DNA from: Dryomyza anilis
Lineage: Eukaryota > Arthropoda > Insecta > Diptera > Dryomyzidae
Assembly: GCA_951804985.1 (NCBI GenBank)
Contig: OX638133.1
Location: 76,080,367-76,144,366 of the forward strand
Direction: 5' to 3'
DNA: 64,000 nucleotides
Positions 45,259 through 56,379 of the stretch are shown here, piece by piece (within the stretch, counting starts at the first letter, position 1; each line of letters opens with the position of its first letter). Made by a program: the position numbers and the translations under genes. Under the pieces are notes generated by a model. That model was given only the letters and a program-made list of their open reading frames with translations, was not told the DNA's origin and made no database searches.

Positions 45259-45651
45259 ATGAGTTTAATGGAGGTGCGCGATATTTTGTGAAGTGTTGAA
45301 TGACGTGCAAACATTGAAAAAACTCTTTGAAGTGTAGTAGAAAAAATGATGTTCAGATTTAAAAGGGTTAACAATATAATATACGAAAAAATAATAACAT
45401 TAAAAGCGACCACACATGTTTATTTTGTTTTCAATAATAAAAGTTCTTATTTGTAAACAAATCTGTGGCAATATGTAATAACAATATAACTCGAGAAATA
45501 CTCAAATTGAGTTAATAAAACCATTATATATTAAATATTTATCTTATTGAAAAATCTTAAAAATTATTTAAGTTTTTTTTTTTTTAATTTGTTAAAATAA
45601 TCCTATTAATATAATAAATCTGTTTGTTCGTTTGTACGTTTGTACGTTTGT

Positions 45652-46775
45652 ACGTTTGTTCCGCTTCTCCGTCTAAACGGCTGATCCGATTTCCTTGAAA
45701 TTTTTACCACAGATGCGGTATGGTCTGGAAGGAATGATAGGCTATATATGGGCGGGATTGGACAAAGAGGCGTGGCACCTCCCATACAACCTAAACTTTC
45801 AATACGATATAACTCGGCACTTTCACCAGCTACGAACATGAAACAAAAAACTCAAATACACAAAAAAATTTAAAAACAAAAAAACAAAAGCACAAAACAA
45901 AACAAAATCAAAAATACAAAAGCAAAAGCAATCACGTTTGTTCCGCTTCTCCGTCTAAACGGCTGATCCGATTTTCTTGAAATTTTTACCACAGATGCGG
46001 TATGGTCTGGAAGGAATGATAGGCTATATATGGGCGGGATTGGACAAAGAGGCGTGGCACCTCCCATACAACCTAAACTTTCAATACGATATAACTCGGC
46101 ACTTTCACCAGCTACGAACATGAAACAAAAAACTCAAATACACAAAAAAATTTAAAAACAAAAAAACAAAAGCACAAAACAAAACAAAATCAAAAATACA
46201 AAAGCAAAAGCAATCACGTTTGTTCCGCTTCTCCGTCTAAACGGCTGATCCGATTTTCTTGAAATTTTTACCACAGATGCGGTATGGTCTGGAAGGAATG
46301 ATAGGCTATATATGGGCGGGATTGGACAAAGAGGCGTGGCACCTCCCATACAACCTAAACTTTCAATACGATATAACTCGGCACTTTCACCAGCTACGAA
46401 CATGAAACAAAAAACTCAAATACACAAAAAAAATTAAAAACAAAAAAACAAAAGCACAAAACAAAACAAAAGCAAAAATACAAAAACAAAAGCAATCACG
46501 TTTGTTCCGCTTCTCCGTCTAAACGGCTGATCCGATTGTCTTGAAATTTTTACCACAGATGCGGTATGGTCTGGAAGGAATGATAGGCTATATATGGGCG
46601 GGATTGGGCAAAGAGGCGTGGCACCTCCCATGCAACCTAAACACGATATAACTCGGCACTTTCACCAGCAACGAACATGAAACAAAAAAACTCAAATACA
46701 AAAAAAAAATAAAAACAAAAAAGCACAACACAAAACAAAAGCAAAAATACAAAAACAAAAACAAAACCAATCACA
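45652..46775 (+). repeat. 282-bp tandem array, four units
   Basis: Units start ACGTTTGTTCCGCTTCTCCG at 45652, 45934, 46216 and 46498 (exact 282-bp spacing). The two middle units appear nearly identical; the first has TTTCCTTG for TTTTCTTG and the last is a little shorter and more diverged. Each ends in an A-rich tract of AAAACAAAAGC words. The minus-strand frames of 65-83 codons with identical peptides are this array read in frame, not genes. Confidence 0.95.
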
Positions 46776-46830
46776 TAAAACCACAATCCAAACTAAATGA
46801 AAAACAAAAAAAGGAAAGAAAAAGAAAAAC

Positions 46831-47930
46831 ATACTCACCACACTAAAACTAACCAAACTAAAACTCACCACACTAAAATTCACCCTTAAATTAACCACAC
46901 TAAAACCCACCACACTATAATTCACCACACTAAAACTCACCACACTAAAATTCACCACACTAAAACTCACCACACTAAAACTCACCACACTAAAACACCA
47001 CACTAAAACTCACCACACTAAAACTCACCACACTAAAACTCACCACACTAAAACTCACCACACAAAAACTCACCACACTAAAACTCACCACACTAAAACT
47101 CACCACACTAAAACTCACCACACTAAAACCCACCACACTAAAATTTCACCAAACTAAAATTTCACCACACTAAAACTCACCACACAAAAATTCACCACAC
47201 TAAAACTCACCACACTAAAATTTCTCCACATTAAAACTCATCACACTAAAACTCACCACACTAAAACTCACTATACCCAAAAGTCGCCACACTCAAACTC
47301 ACCGCACTAAAATTCACAACACTAAAACTCACCACATTTAAACTCACCATACCAAAACTCACCACACTAAAACTTACCACACTAAAACTCACCACACTTA
47401 AACTCACCACACTAAAACTCACCACACAAAAATTCAACACACTAAAATTGAACACACTAAAACTCACCACACTAAAATTTCACCACACTAAAACTCACCA
47501 CACTAAAACTCACTACACTAAAATTTCACCACATTAAAATTCACCACTTTTAAACTCACCACATTAAAACTCACTACACTCAAATTTCGATACACTAAAA
47601 CTTACCACACTTAAACTCACCACCCTAAAATTCACTACACTAAAACTCACCACAATAAAATTCATCACATTAAAATTCATCACACTAAAACTCACCACAA
47701 TAAAATTCACCACACTAAAACCCACCACACTAAAATTGACCACACTAAAACTCACCACACTTAAAAACACCACACTTAAACTCACCACACTCAAATTCAC
47801 CACACTAAAACTCACCACACTAAAACTCACCACACCAAAACTAACCACAATTAAACTCACCACTCCAAAATTCACCACATCTAAACTCACTACACCGAAA
47901 CTTACTACATTAAAACCCACCACTCTAAAA
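46831..47930 (+). repeat. 15-bp minisatellite CACCACACTAAAACT, about 1.1 kb
   Basis: About 70 units of CACCACACTAAAACT with drift (TTCACC, TAACC, ATTTCACC variants). Because 15 is a multiple of three, it gives long open frames on the minus strand (repeating SFSVV) and plus strand (TTLKL); these are artefacts. The drift in length variants increases toward the right. Confidence 0.95.
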
Positions 47931-48090
47931 CTTCTACTGGGAAAAACTCTACGGGGAAGAATTCTACGGGAAAGAATTCTACCGGGAACAATTCTACCGG
48001 GATGAATTCTACGTTGAGAATTCTACGGGAAAGCGTTCTATGTGGATTTTACGGGAAGATTTCTACTGAGAATAATTCTGCGGAGAAGCG
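47931..48090 (+). repeat. Second 15-bp minisatellite, AATTCTACSGGGAAN
   Basis: About ten degenerate units: GAATTCTACGGGAAA, GAATTCTACCGGGAAC, AATTCTACCGGGATG and others, directly adjoining the CACCACACTAAAACT array and with the same period. Confidence 0.85.
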
Positions 48091-48297
48091 CAGTCTGAGA
48101 AAAAAATTGTCTTTGAGAAAGTTGTTTTGGCGGAGAATTATTTGGTTACCACATTTATAAAACGAATAAAAAAATTTCAACAGCTAAGCACGGGCCCCTC
48201 ATATCAATAATAAAAAAATGTTTTTTATATTAATAAAATCGTTCCATATCTTCGAATTCAGAAAATCTTGGCACGAGTCGTGCACGGGTCCAGCTAG

Positions 48298-48866
48298 TTT
48301 TTAATATATTTTAAAAGATAATGTTCTCCTGAAAAGTTCGAAAAATAGACTTATGCTCTTATTTCATATTGCAACAAAAATGTTAACTAAAAATACACAG
48401 AGTAAAATATATTTCTTTACATATTAAATAACGGCCTCCCTATTTATAAAAAATACAGTGTTTGTCGTATTTAAAAATATTTAATTTATTTTGTATTGAA
48501 ATATTTAAAATGATGGTGACTGATCAACAATTATATTTCTCTGAGATTTTTAAAATTAAATTTTTATAACATGAAATCAAAATTTGATAAACAAACATTT
48601 AAAATTAGCAAGTATACATTTATTTAAAGTACCTATATATATTTCCCTACAGGTTCCAAGGGTGAGAAATTGTGAAAAATAAAAAAAATGTGCCATATCT
48701 AAATAACTTAAGCCAAATTAACAAAAGTAAAGATTATCGGAAGCAGCGCCATATATTGGTCCAACTTTTACATCAAAATTTATTTTTTATCAAGACAGTG
48801 TATCCAAAAAATCGCTTCTTTGAAAATGCACAATAAATACTATTATGCGCTATAAATAATATTATA
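48298..48866. other. AT-rich spacer
   Basis: No repeat partner or coding frame was recognised between the Helitron and the following MITE. Confidence 0.4.
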
Positions 48867-49296
48867 CCTTAGTAGAAATTTGCCCGATGCGCCATCGGGA
48901 AATGATCGGGTTTTCGTTGGGTAATCCCTATTAGAGAAAATATGATCATTGCCTTTGCATGCCCTTATAATGCTTACCATGGCAGGGTTTACATTATCTA
49001 AACAGTCAATGTTCCTGATCATAGCTAGATTATTTGTTCCTCATAACGAAATTAGTATCAGGCAATGATCGAGATTAATGAGAGAAACCCTATTATGCTC
49101 GGGCTCAGACAATGCAATTGTCGGGTAAATATTAAAATGGGGAATTGCTCGATCAGTACATGATCATAGCCTGAGGTCAATACATGATCAGGACACTGCG
49201 TTACAAGGACATTATGGGCCTCGTCATATCCCGATCACCTCAAATAATGACATGATCACTTCATGATCATGTCCCCTACCAAAATTTCTACTAGGG
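48867..49296. mobile_element. CCCTAGT MITE, copy 1 (430 bp)
   Basis: Left end CCTTAGTAGAAATTTGCCCG; the right end inverted reads CCCTAGTAGAAATTTTGG. TA flanks both ends (48865-48866, 49297-49298). The interior contains GATGCGCCATCGGGAAATGA and many TGATCA-containing words. Same family as 54989-55439. The TA duplication fits Tc1/mariner-type transposition; no transposase inside. Confidence 0.8.
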
Positions 49297-49605
49297 TAAT
49301 TTGTTTGACTAATAATTCTAAAGATAACACATTTCTGATTTACACATTAACAAAATATCTCCAGAAACTGAAATTCAATAATTTCCAAACTAAACATTAT
49401 AATTAACCCAAACCAAAATTTCGATGAACTTTATAAGATTGTGTTTTATTTCAATATGAAACTCCACCAAAAGCATAAAAATTATGCAGCACTCAATCAA
49501 ATCCCAATACTTTTGATGTTAATTCAGATGTTATAAGTTCTATGAAATATTTTGGGGTAAATTTGATTTTACTCTTGGAGGTAGATTTTTATTTCGTAGC
49601 TTTTT
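49297..49605. other. AT-rich spacer
   Basis: Nothing recognised. Confidence 0.4.
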
Positions 49606-50405
49606 ATACCCTACACCTATGAGGTACAGGGTATATTAACTTTGTGCATATATTGTAACGCCCCTGGTGGAAAAGTATATATATTCTTGATCAGCATCAC
49701 TACCCGAGTCCGTTTAGCCATGTCCGTCTGTCTGTCTGTCCGTCTTGCTGTCTTGCTGTCCGAATACAGAATAACTTGAGAAATACTGATGAGAATACGA
49801 TGAAATTTCGTCTGAATATATTTTAGCCAATAGTAGGAACTGAGTTTGAAAATGAGCCAAATCGGTCAACGGACACGCCCACCTCCCATACAAGTCACTT
49901 TTATATAACTTTTCCGGAACTAATAACTCGAAAAGTATTCAAGGTATAGTTATAAAATTTAAAAGGTATTATTAGAATTCACCTAAAAATATGTGGTCCA
50001 AAAATGGGCGTGATACGCCCACTTTTTTTTTTCATTATTTTTCGGGTTTTCATAGTGGTAATTTGATTAAAATCAAATCTATGAAAGATTAGCCTTTTAA
50101 AATTTTAAATATAGGCGTGGTCCGCCCAATTATATTTTTCAAATTTTTTTTAGTTTTTTTATACTTTTATATACATTTTTTAATTTATAGGGATATAAGA
50201 CGTAAATTTCTGATATGTGAATAATATTCTGAGGGTGGGGAGGTTCAGCATAATTAAAAACTTTAAAATTAAGGTATGCAATTAAATATCCCACATTAAT
50301 ATCCGCACCAAAGGTGTAGGGTATTCCATAGTCGGGCCCGACCGACTATAAAAATCCGCCCCATGTGACCGAACATACCCATGTGACCTAACTTTCCCAA
50401 CTCGT
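49606..50405 (+). mobile_element. DINE-1/mini-me-like element, type I, copy 9
   Basis: ATACCCTACACCTATGAGGT to CCCAACTCGT with core, GTCT tract, CGGTCAACGGACACGCCCAC, GGGCGTGATACGCCCA hairpin and ATAGTCGG-GCCCGA-CCGACTAT. A small deletion removes the TTAGGAGGCGTGTCCGGTA segment after AACGCCCC, and the CCCGGG block has become TTTCGGG. Confidence 0.85.
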
Positions 50406-51400
50406 TATTGATGAAGTTATCACAAATTTCAAACGATCACAAACCATATAGATTACAATAAGGACGTCAAAAAACTCGACCGGTCAAATATATGAATAAC
50501 AAAATTGTGTTCTTTATTTTCGCGAGTAGCTTTTGTGAAACGAATACGAGAAAAAACAGTAAAAGTCATTGTGTTGAAATGTTCAAAACAAACAGGCAAT
50601 ACAAAGTTTTTGAAGAGAACATTTTCGAAGCAAATTTTTGGTGAACATTTTTAGATAACTTTATTCAATTCTTTCTTTTTTTGTTTTGTCTAAAATATAA
50701 GCACAACGTTTGCAGTATGTGTCACGTGAATGAAAAATCTGTGTTGGAATTGAATTCCGAAAACTTTGGCTGCACTCACGCTGTTATTGCATTTGCTTCA
50801 AAGGATTTCCGGATGCGTGTTCAAGCTTTATATGTAGTTGGTACTCGTAGCATGAAAGATTTTGCTGGTCCGTAACTCTTTTTTTTTGTGTTTTTTCTTT
50901 ACCTTTCTTTTTGTATTTTTTGTTTTTTTTATGCAAAGTGTACAAAAGTATTTCAGAGGGGATTTAAGTGGTAACAGAGGATTTTGCAACGCACAAGTTA
51001 CGCGTGACAACTTACGTGCTAAACCAAATTGCAGTCTGGCCCCATCGTATGGGTCCTTTCTTCGGGCGAAAACTTAAAATTTATATTGTGATTTTTTGTT
51101 TTTTTTTTCATGTGACCACATTAAATATGCTCAGTTTTCGAGTTCTATAGGGCGCTTAGCACGGTGTTGAAAGCTGTATTATAAACGTTTGTCTCATGCT
51201 GCGTGTTTGTTTTTTATGTTTTTAATGTGAGCTGGTGTCAGTTTCAGCAAAAATATAAGTTTATAGGCAATAAAGGATTCCGAACATTATTTATGGCCTG
51301 ATGTTTAATTTTTTTTCGAAAGTTATTTCTGAGTGCTTGAAAGCAACGGAAAGGTAATTTTAAAGTTATTGTGGGTTACTCGATATTGGGCAACGTAAAG
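50406..51400. other. Mixed sequence without an assigned gene
   Basis: 50690-50880 is open on plus (50681-50875) and less AT-rich, and the stretch 50990-51080 is similar, but the frames show no domain. Unique DNA is likely. Confidence 0.3.
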
Positions 51401-51620
51401 GGTTTTTCAATAAGAGCGTTACAAAAGTTTTTTTCAAGGGTTTTTCAACAGGGACGCTACAAAAGTAGTATTTCTTTCCGTTCTTTTGACATTTCTCTTC
51501 AGTAAGGTTTGCCATTTTATGATGGAAAGATATAAGAGCCAACAACGAGTCGAAATTTTTAAAATTTACTACCGAATTTCGAATTCGAATATCTTTCCAT
51601 CATGAAATGGCAAATTTGAA
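51401..51620. mobile_element. Mariner-like foldback relic
   Basis: GGGTTTTTCAATAAGAGCGT and, 60 bp later, GGGTTTTTCAACAGGGACGC look like two successive copies of a transposon terminus. GGTTTGCCATTTTATGATGG, AAAGATAT (51507-51534) recurs inverted as ATATCTTTCCATCATGAAAT, GGCAAATT (51590-51617). The duplicated, inverted segment covers the start codon region of a transposase-like frame (see pseudogene at 51522). Confidence 0.6.
51522..51605 (+). pseudogene. Truncated transposase N-terminus, mariner/IS630-like
   Basis: ATG opens MERYKSQQRVEIFKIYY, which resembles the N-terminal helix-turn-helix start (ERYTPQQRVEIVKIYYQN-type) found in insect mariner-like transposases. The frame then runs into the inverted repeat of its own start and stops after 27 codons. 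No DDE residues remain. The recognition is from memory of the motif and should be treated as probable, not certain. Confidence 0.5.
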
Positions 51621-51879
51621 TTTTTCATAATCAATTTTTTTTAATATGTATTTTGAAATTACCTACGAAAAAATTAATGTATACCGGATGTTTAGCTCAT
51701 CATCATCATCATCAAATATGCGGGAAGTCATTCTATGACTAAAAAAATAAATAAAATAAGAAATGCATATTACTAACAAAACCTAGTCCAGAAAATTGGA
51801 TGTAAAGGAATAAATTATAAAGGAATATCAAACGAATCTCATTTTTTTAGACAATTCAATTGCCTTTTCAATGGTATAC
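51621..51879. other. Spacer with short ATC array
   Basis: CATCATCATCATCATCA at 51697-51713; otherwise AT-rich. Confidence 0.4.
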
Positions 51880-52490
51880 CATATTTTTAAATCCCACCAT
51901 TTCTTCCTTTCTTAAAATGTACGTAAAAGTGAAATTTTCAAAAATGAAAATGTAGGTTTTGACATTGATTTTCTCAAAATTTCATTACGGATCTTTCCCT
52001 TTTTTAAATTTTATAATGATAGATCAGTTCAATCCCAGTTCAATCCCATCAATAATAGTTATATAAAACTGGTAAGTAATACTTCATAAATAATTAAACA
52101 GTGGTAGATCTTGTGATTTTGTTTTTGAAATTAAAAAATAACATCATAATAATGGAGAAATTTTTAAAACCATTTATTAAAATTATAACCATTATCATAT
52201 TACTTTAAGTAATACATTTTCTGATAAAATTTTCAAACATAATATTTTCATTTTATTTTAACCACCACGTCATTTTTTATTTATTTGTGCAGCATTTTTT
52301 CAAGGTATAATTACTATGATATAAAACAAAATCAGTATGACTGGGAATAAACAGGCCTATCATTATAAATTAGAAAAAATAATGATCCATAACGAAATTT
52401 TTTTACATTTTCTTATTTTTTTGGGTCATAAAATGATTCCCTGAATTATTGATATCGATGAACCAAACAATCTGTATAAGTTTTAATGTA
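51880..52490. repeat. Dispersed repeat 'C', rearranged copy
   Basis: 51880-51930 (CCTTTTCAATGGTATACCAT, CCCACCATTTCTTCCTTTCT) matches repeat 'C' in reverse orientation. 52430-52490 (GGGTCATAAAATGATTCC, TTGATATCGATGAACCAAAC) matches its 3' end in forward orientation. The copy is therefore inverted about its middle, or the family itself has foldback structure. Confidence 0.4.
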
Positions 52491-53870
52491 AACATTTTTA
52501 TTAAGTGAAATAATACCTAGACTCTAGTAAAAAGTTAATTTATCGTTGAATTAAATAATATCTATTTTTGTTCTCTGTAATAAAAAACTGTTTTCCTTTA
52601 CTATAATAATGCTAATTATCTCAATTATAATCAATCACTCTCTGTAATGATATCCTCTTTAGTATTGAATTTAAAAACTAAAAGAACATCTGCCTGTCAA
52701 AGTGTAAATTAGGAGTCAAGATAAAACAAGTTGAAAAAGACATCGAAACTTAACATCAAGACGTCAAACGGCCAGCTCAAAGAAATATCAGCTTCAATCC
52801 AGAATTGACACAAAGTAGATGTACTAACAACCCAATCGAAATCGTTGCAAGACAGTGCTCTTAAATGAATACGCCTAAATATACTCAAAGTGATTTAGTA
52901 TTGAATATATGATCATTTTTATTAAGGGTTATATAGGGTAATGTTTAAAACCCGATTTTGTGAGTGACAGTTGTGGCGTTTATATAATATACCTTTTCAG
53001 TCCATATTAAGTCGAAAAATTTACTTGAAAACAGAAATTATTATTTTACTGTAGGACACAATTATGTTGACAATCAGATGGCATAAGAAAAGGTTAATTT
53101 AAGTTAATTTTATTTAAATTTTGAATTTGGTAAATATTATAAAACAAAATAAAATGAAAATAAAAAAATATTACTCAACGAAATAAATGTGAAAAATAAC
53201 AAATAATCTCTTTCATATCACAAATATGTAACCTAATTCTAAATGCCTGCTTTAATTTAGGATACGTCCTAGCAAAAAGCATCTTGATTTATAATGCAAA
53301 TGTGAAAACTTTTGAAAACTGTCACAATGTCACACTTTGCTCTTTAGCATAACTCAATTACAATAATGAAGTGAAGCTGTAATGAAATAAAAGCCTGAAA
53401 AACTTTTGCTTTTTTTTTATTTAAATTAGTTTCGTTTTTTTTAATAAATGACAGAATACTTTGGAATACAATTTGATTTAGTTAGAAAATTATTTATATT
53501 ATACTTTAATGCGCATTCAAAATATAAAATAAACAATCGACCAACAATTCGAAAAATTGAGAAGGTCAATATAGCAACATTTACGGAAGAATAATCATAA
53601 TTATGATAAATAAATATTGATTGTTTATAATATATTTAATTGTTATAATAAGTAATTATAAACTAAAGTCACTTTTTATATTAATAGGATTTTAAATTTT
53701 GAATAATAATGAATTTGTTTTATTATTATAGAGAAGAATAAAGAAATTATAGTATTAATAATATGATTCCTGCATTTATGTAATTAACATGCTAATTGTA
53801 ATTGCATAATTATTTCTGTAAATCATGTCAATAATGGAAAACATTCAGCTAAAGGAGACTCCAGATTAAG
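52491..53870. other. AT-rich sequence
   Basis: No repeat partner, coding frame or motif was recognised. Confidence 0.4.
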
Positions 53871-54360
53871 ATTTGATTAGGTTTAATCATCTCACATTCT
53901 CGACTATTATGTTAAAATCATGATGGACGTTTGACACAATTATAAAATCATTTTTTTTGTTGAAGAATTTGATGTTTTTTATCAAATAGTAATAAGAAAT
54001 TGATTTATGCAATTATATAAGTAGCACGTAATTATTAGTCACTCCTGTTAATCATGTGATTTGTCAAAAAATTCAGAAATAAGAAAATCTGAGACATTAA
54101 TTTTATTTAATTAATCATCTCTCACTCTCGAATATATTGGCGCGTAACTATAGTCATTTTTAAACTTTTTTGACATTTATTGACATTTATTTTTATAGGA
54201 AACCCTTCAAAAAGCCGTAATTAAATTTAATCTCCTGGTTAATTTTGACTATAGTTACGGGCCATTGCTTTTATTATGATGCACGTTTGACACAACCATA
54301 AAATTATGTTCTTAATAAATTTTATTTTTTGAAGTATTTTATGTTTTTCATCGAAATTTC
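53871..54360 (+). repeat. Diverged tandem duplication, second unit split by a MITE
   Basis: CTCACATTCTCGACTATTAT, ATGATGGACGTTTGACACAA, TTATAAAAT, then GAAGAATTTGATGTTTTTTA in the first unit match CTCACTCTCGAATATATT, [insert], ATGATGCACGTTTGACACAA, CCATAAAAT, then GAAGTATTTTATGTTTTTCA in the second. Confidence 0.6.
54139..54263. mobile_element. 125-bp MITE, GGCSCGTAACTATAGTCA ends
   Basis: Left end GGCGCGTAACTATAGTCA; the right end inverted is GGCCCGTAACTATAGTCA (17 of 18). The insert is absent from the first unit of the surrounding tandem duplication, which dates the insertion after the duplication. ATT occurs on both sides and may be the target duplication. Superfamily not assigned. Confidence 0.75.
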
Positions 54361-54988
54361 AAATAAACTCTAATTTTCTTCGCTTATTTTTTTCAAATCT
54401 AATTGAGAATCATATGAAACCTACAAAGGTAGCAAACATTAAATTTGCGATCAAATTTCTTTTTACCAGTCATCCGAAGATGGGTTGGCCGAAATGTAAG
54501 TTTTGAATAGTTTCAAACAATTCGAAATCACGAAACGTCAACGAATTTTAAATATCAGACATTTATGCAAAATGATCGATGACAATAATTATATGTTTAA
54601 GTTAATGAAATGCAACCATTATGTTAACAAAACTCTGTCTATAAAACGTTGCAACCGTTAATTTTGTGAAAATTTTGAAACGGCTGTTGTAAATAATTAC
54701 AGTGCTGATGATGAGGCGAATCACTTTGATGAGAAGGACCACAACGAATGACACAAAACTTTTGATTGACAGCTCAATGATTTAATGAGAGTTAAATGAA
54801 AAGCACAAAGAAATTGTATTATGTATGAAAAGTAATATGAAGAAGTAATATGAATAGCAATTGATGATGGAATAATGATTGGAATGCGTTAGAGACATCC
54901 AATTTTTTTTATGAACAGTAAAATATATGAAATAGAATGTGAATATTTTTAAAACATTTGATTTACTAATCGAATAATATGGGAAGTA
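54361..54988. other. Mixed to AT-rich spacer
   Basis: 54640-54800 is slightly less AT-rich; no frame or repeat was recognised. Confidence 0.35.
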
Positions 54989-55439
54989 CCCTAGTGGAAA
55001 TTTGCCCGATGCGCCATCGGGAAATGATCGGGGTTTCGTCAGGTAACCCCTATTAGAGCAAATATGATCATTGCCTTATCATGCCCTTATCATGCTCACC
55101 ATAGCAGGGTTTACATTATCTAAACAGCCAATGGTCCCGATCAAAGCTACATTAGTTGTTCCTCATAAAGACATTTTCATCGGGCAATGATCAGGTTTCA
55201 ATGAGGTATGATATTTTATTTCATCGGGTATTTGTAGTGCTTTCGTATGCTCATGTTTTAACAAGGAAATGGTCAGATAAATAATGATATGGGGAATTAC
55301 CCGATCAGTACATGATCATTGCCTGCAGTGAGTAAATGATCAGGACACTGCGTTACAAGGACATTATGGGCCTCATCATATCCCGATCATCTCAAATAAT
55401 GACATGATCACTTCATGACCATAGCCCTACCAAAAAGGG
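54989..55439. mobile_element. CCCTAGT MITE, copy 2 (451 bp)
   Basis: CCCTAGTGGAAATTTGCCCG at the left; CCAAAAAGGG at the right, a shortened version of the right end of copy 1. TA flanks both ends (54987-54988, 55440-55441). The interior aligns with 48867-49296 throughout (GATGCGCCATCGGGAAATGA, GCAGGGTTTACATTATCTAA, GACACTGCGTTACAAGGACA). Orientation is the same. Confidence 0.78.
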
Positions 55440-56379
55440 TAACAGAAATATTTGTATTATATTTTTTTTTTTATATGAATTTGAAATATTGTCTACCAAA
55501 GATATGGATCTCTTTAAATCAGCGTCACTGAAAATTATGTGTGACCACGCATTTCTGTCACTTGACGAGATAAAAAATTATTGTTTGTTTTGTTGTTCAT
55601 GATGTTAGTGATGGGGTTATAGACGAAGTTATATGTTAAGGTGATGTTAAAGATGATGTTAACGATGATGTTCAAAATGATATTACATAGTTATAATATG
55701 TAAAAAGCAAACAATCAAATAAAAAGAAACATATTTTATATTCTTTTCAAACCAAACAAAAAAAGTTAAAATATTCAATTTTTGTTATAATTTATGCAAT
55801 TTCATTGAAGCGTCTTGAAAACATTAGTTAGATTTTCAAACAATTCAAACATGATCCATCAGTTTGCAATGCAAGCTTTATTTGGATTTTGAGGAACTTT
55901 TGAACATTTTGTGAGTGACTGTGTTCTAAGTTATTTCCTAACAATTTATGGACCCACCTACTCGCTGTTTGTGTGATATAAATCGAATGTTCAAAGTGTG
56001 ACATAGTTCCCATAGTTAAAGTAATAACTATTTTAAATTCACAGCTCAAAAGTATTTATTTTGACAGCAGCCCTTTAAAACACATGAAAACTAGCAATTA
56101 TTATGCATAATTTATGCAAAGTAAATCTCTAAAAAACAAAACGTATTAAAATTGTCTTGAGTACACCAAAACCACATAAATAACTCTAGAGAAAGAAGTA
56201 AAAAGTTCAAGTTATTTTAATTGATTTATGAGTTTTAATAAAAATACATATTTTTAAATTAGTTTTAAAAGGTTTAACAAACAAGCACTTTAAAGTGATC
56301 GTAATGATGGCAAGAGATAAATTGGGGAAACTGCCTGTATATGATAAGAAAACACGTTAATCACTGTCATATAATAAAG
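55440..56379. other. AT-rich sequence with GATGTT-type repeats
   Basis: 55600-55685 contains several GATGATGTT/GATGTTAA words. The minus frame 55828-56049 shows no domain. Confidence 0.35.

Larger units (their letters stand above)
44483..45600. other. Single-copy-looking island, possible regulatory DNA
   Basis: 44780-45310 is less AT-rich and has no repeat partner. Frames 44614-44835 (minus), 44819-45037 (plus) and 44918-45208 (minus) overlap each other and show no domain. It contains TATCGATA (45116-45123) and TTGACAGCTGTCAA (45245-45258). It could be a promoter-proximal or enhancer region; no transcript start can be placed. Confidence 0.35.
45601..48297 (+). mobile_element. Non-autonomous Helitron, 2,697 bp
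   Basis: The 5' end TCCTATTAATATAATAAATC starts with TC directly after an A (45600). The 3' end has a short hairpin GCACGA-G-TCGTGC (48271-48283), 10 nt, then CTAG (48294-48297) followed by T. These are the hallmarks of Helitrons: 5' TC, 3' hairpin about 10 nt before CTRR, insertion between A and T, no target duplication. The region after the 5' end (CCGCTTCTCCGTCTAAACGG, CTGATCCGATT) resembles insect Helitron 5' regions. No Rep/helicase is present. The interior is almost entirely tandem repeats (282-bp and two 15-bp arrays). Confidence 0.78.

Noticed and set aside
45606..47923. Minus-strand frames of 60-119 codons with identical or repetitive peptides
   Set aside because: They are the 282-bp and 15-bp tandem arrays of the Helitron read in frame; a period divisible by three keeps them open.
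47736..48005. Plus-strand Thr/Leu/Lys repeat protein
   Set aside because: The 15-bp minisatellites read on the other strand; no start context or unique sequence.
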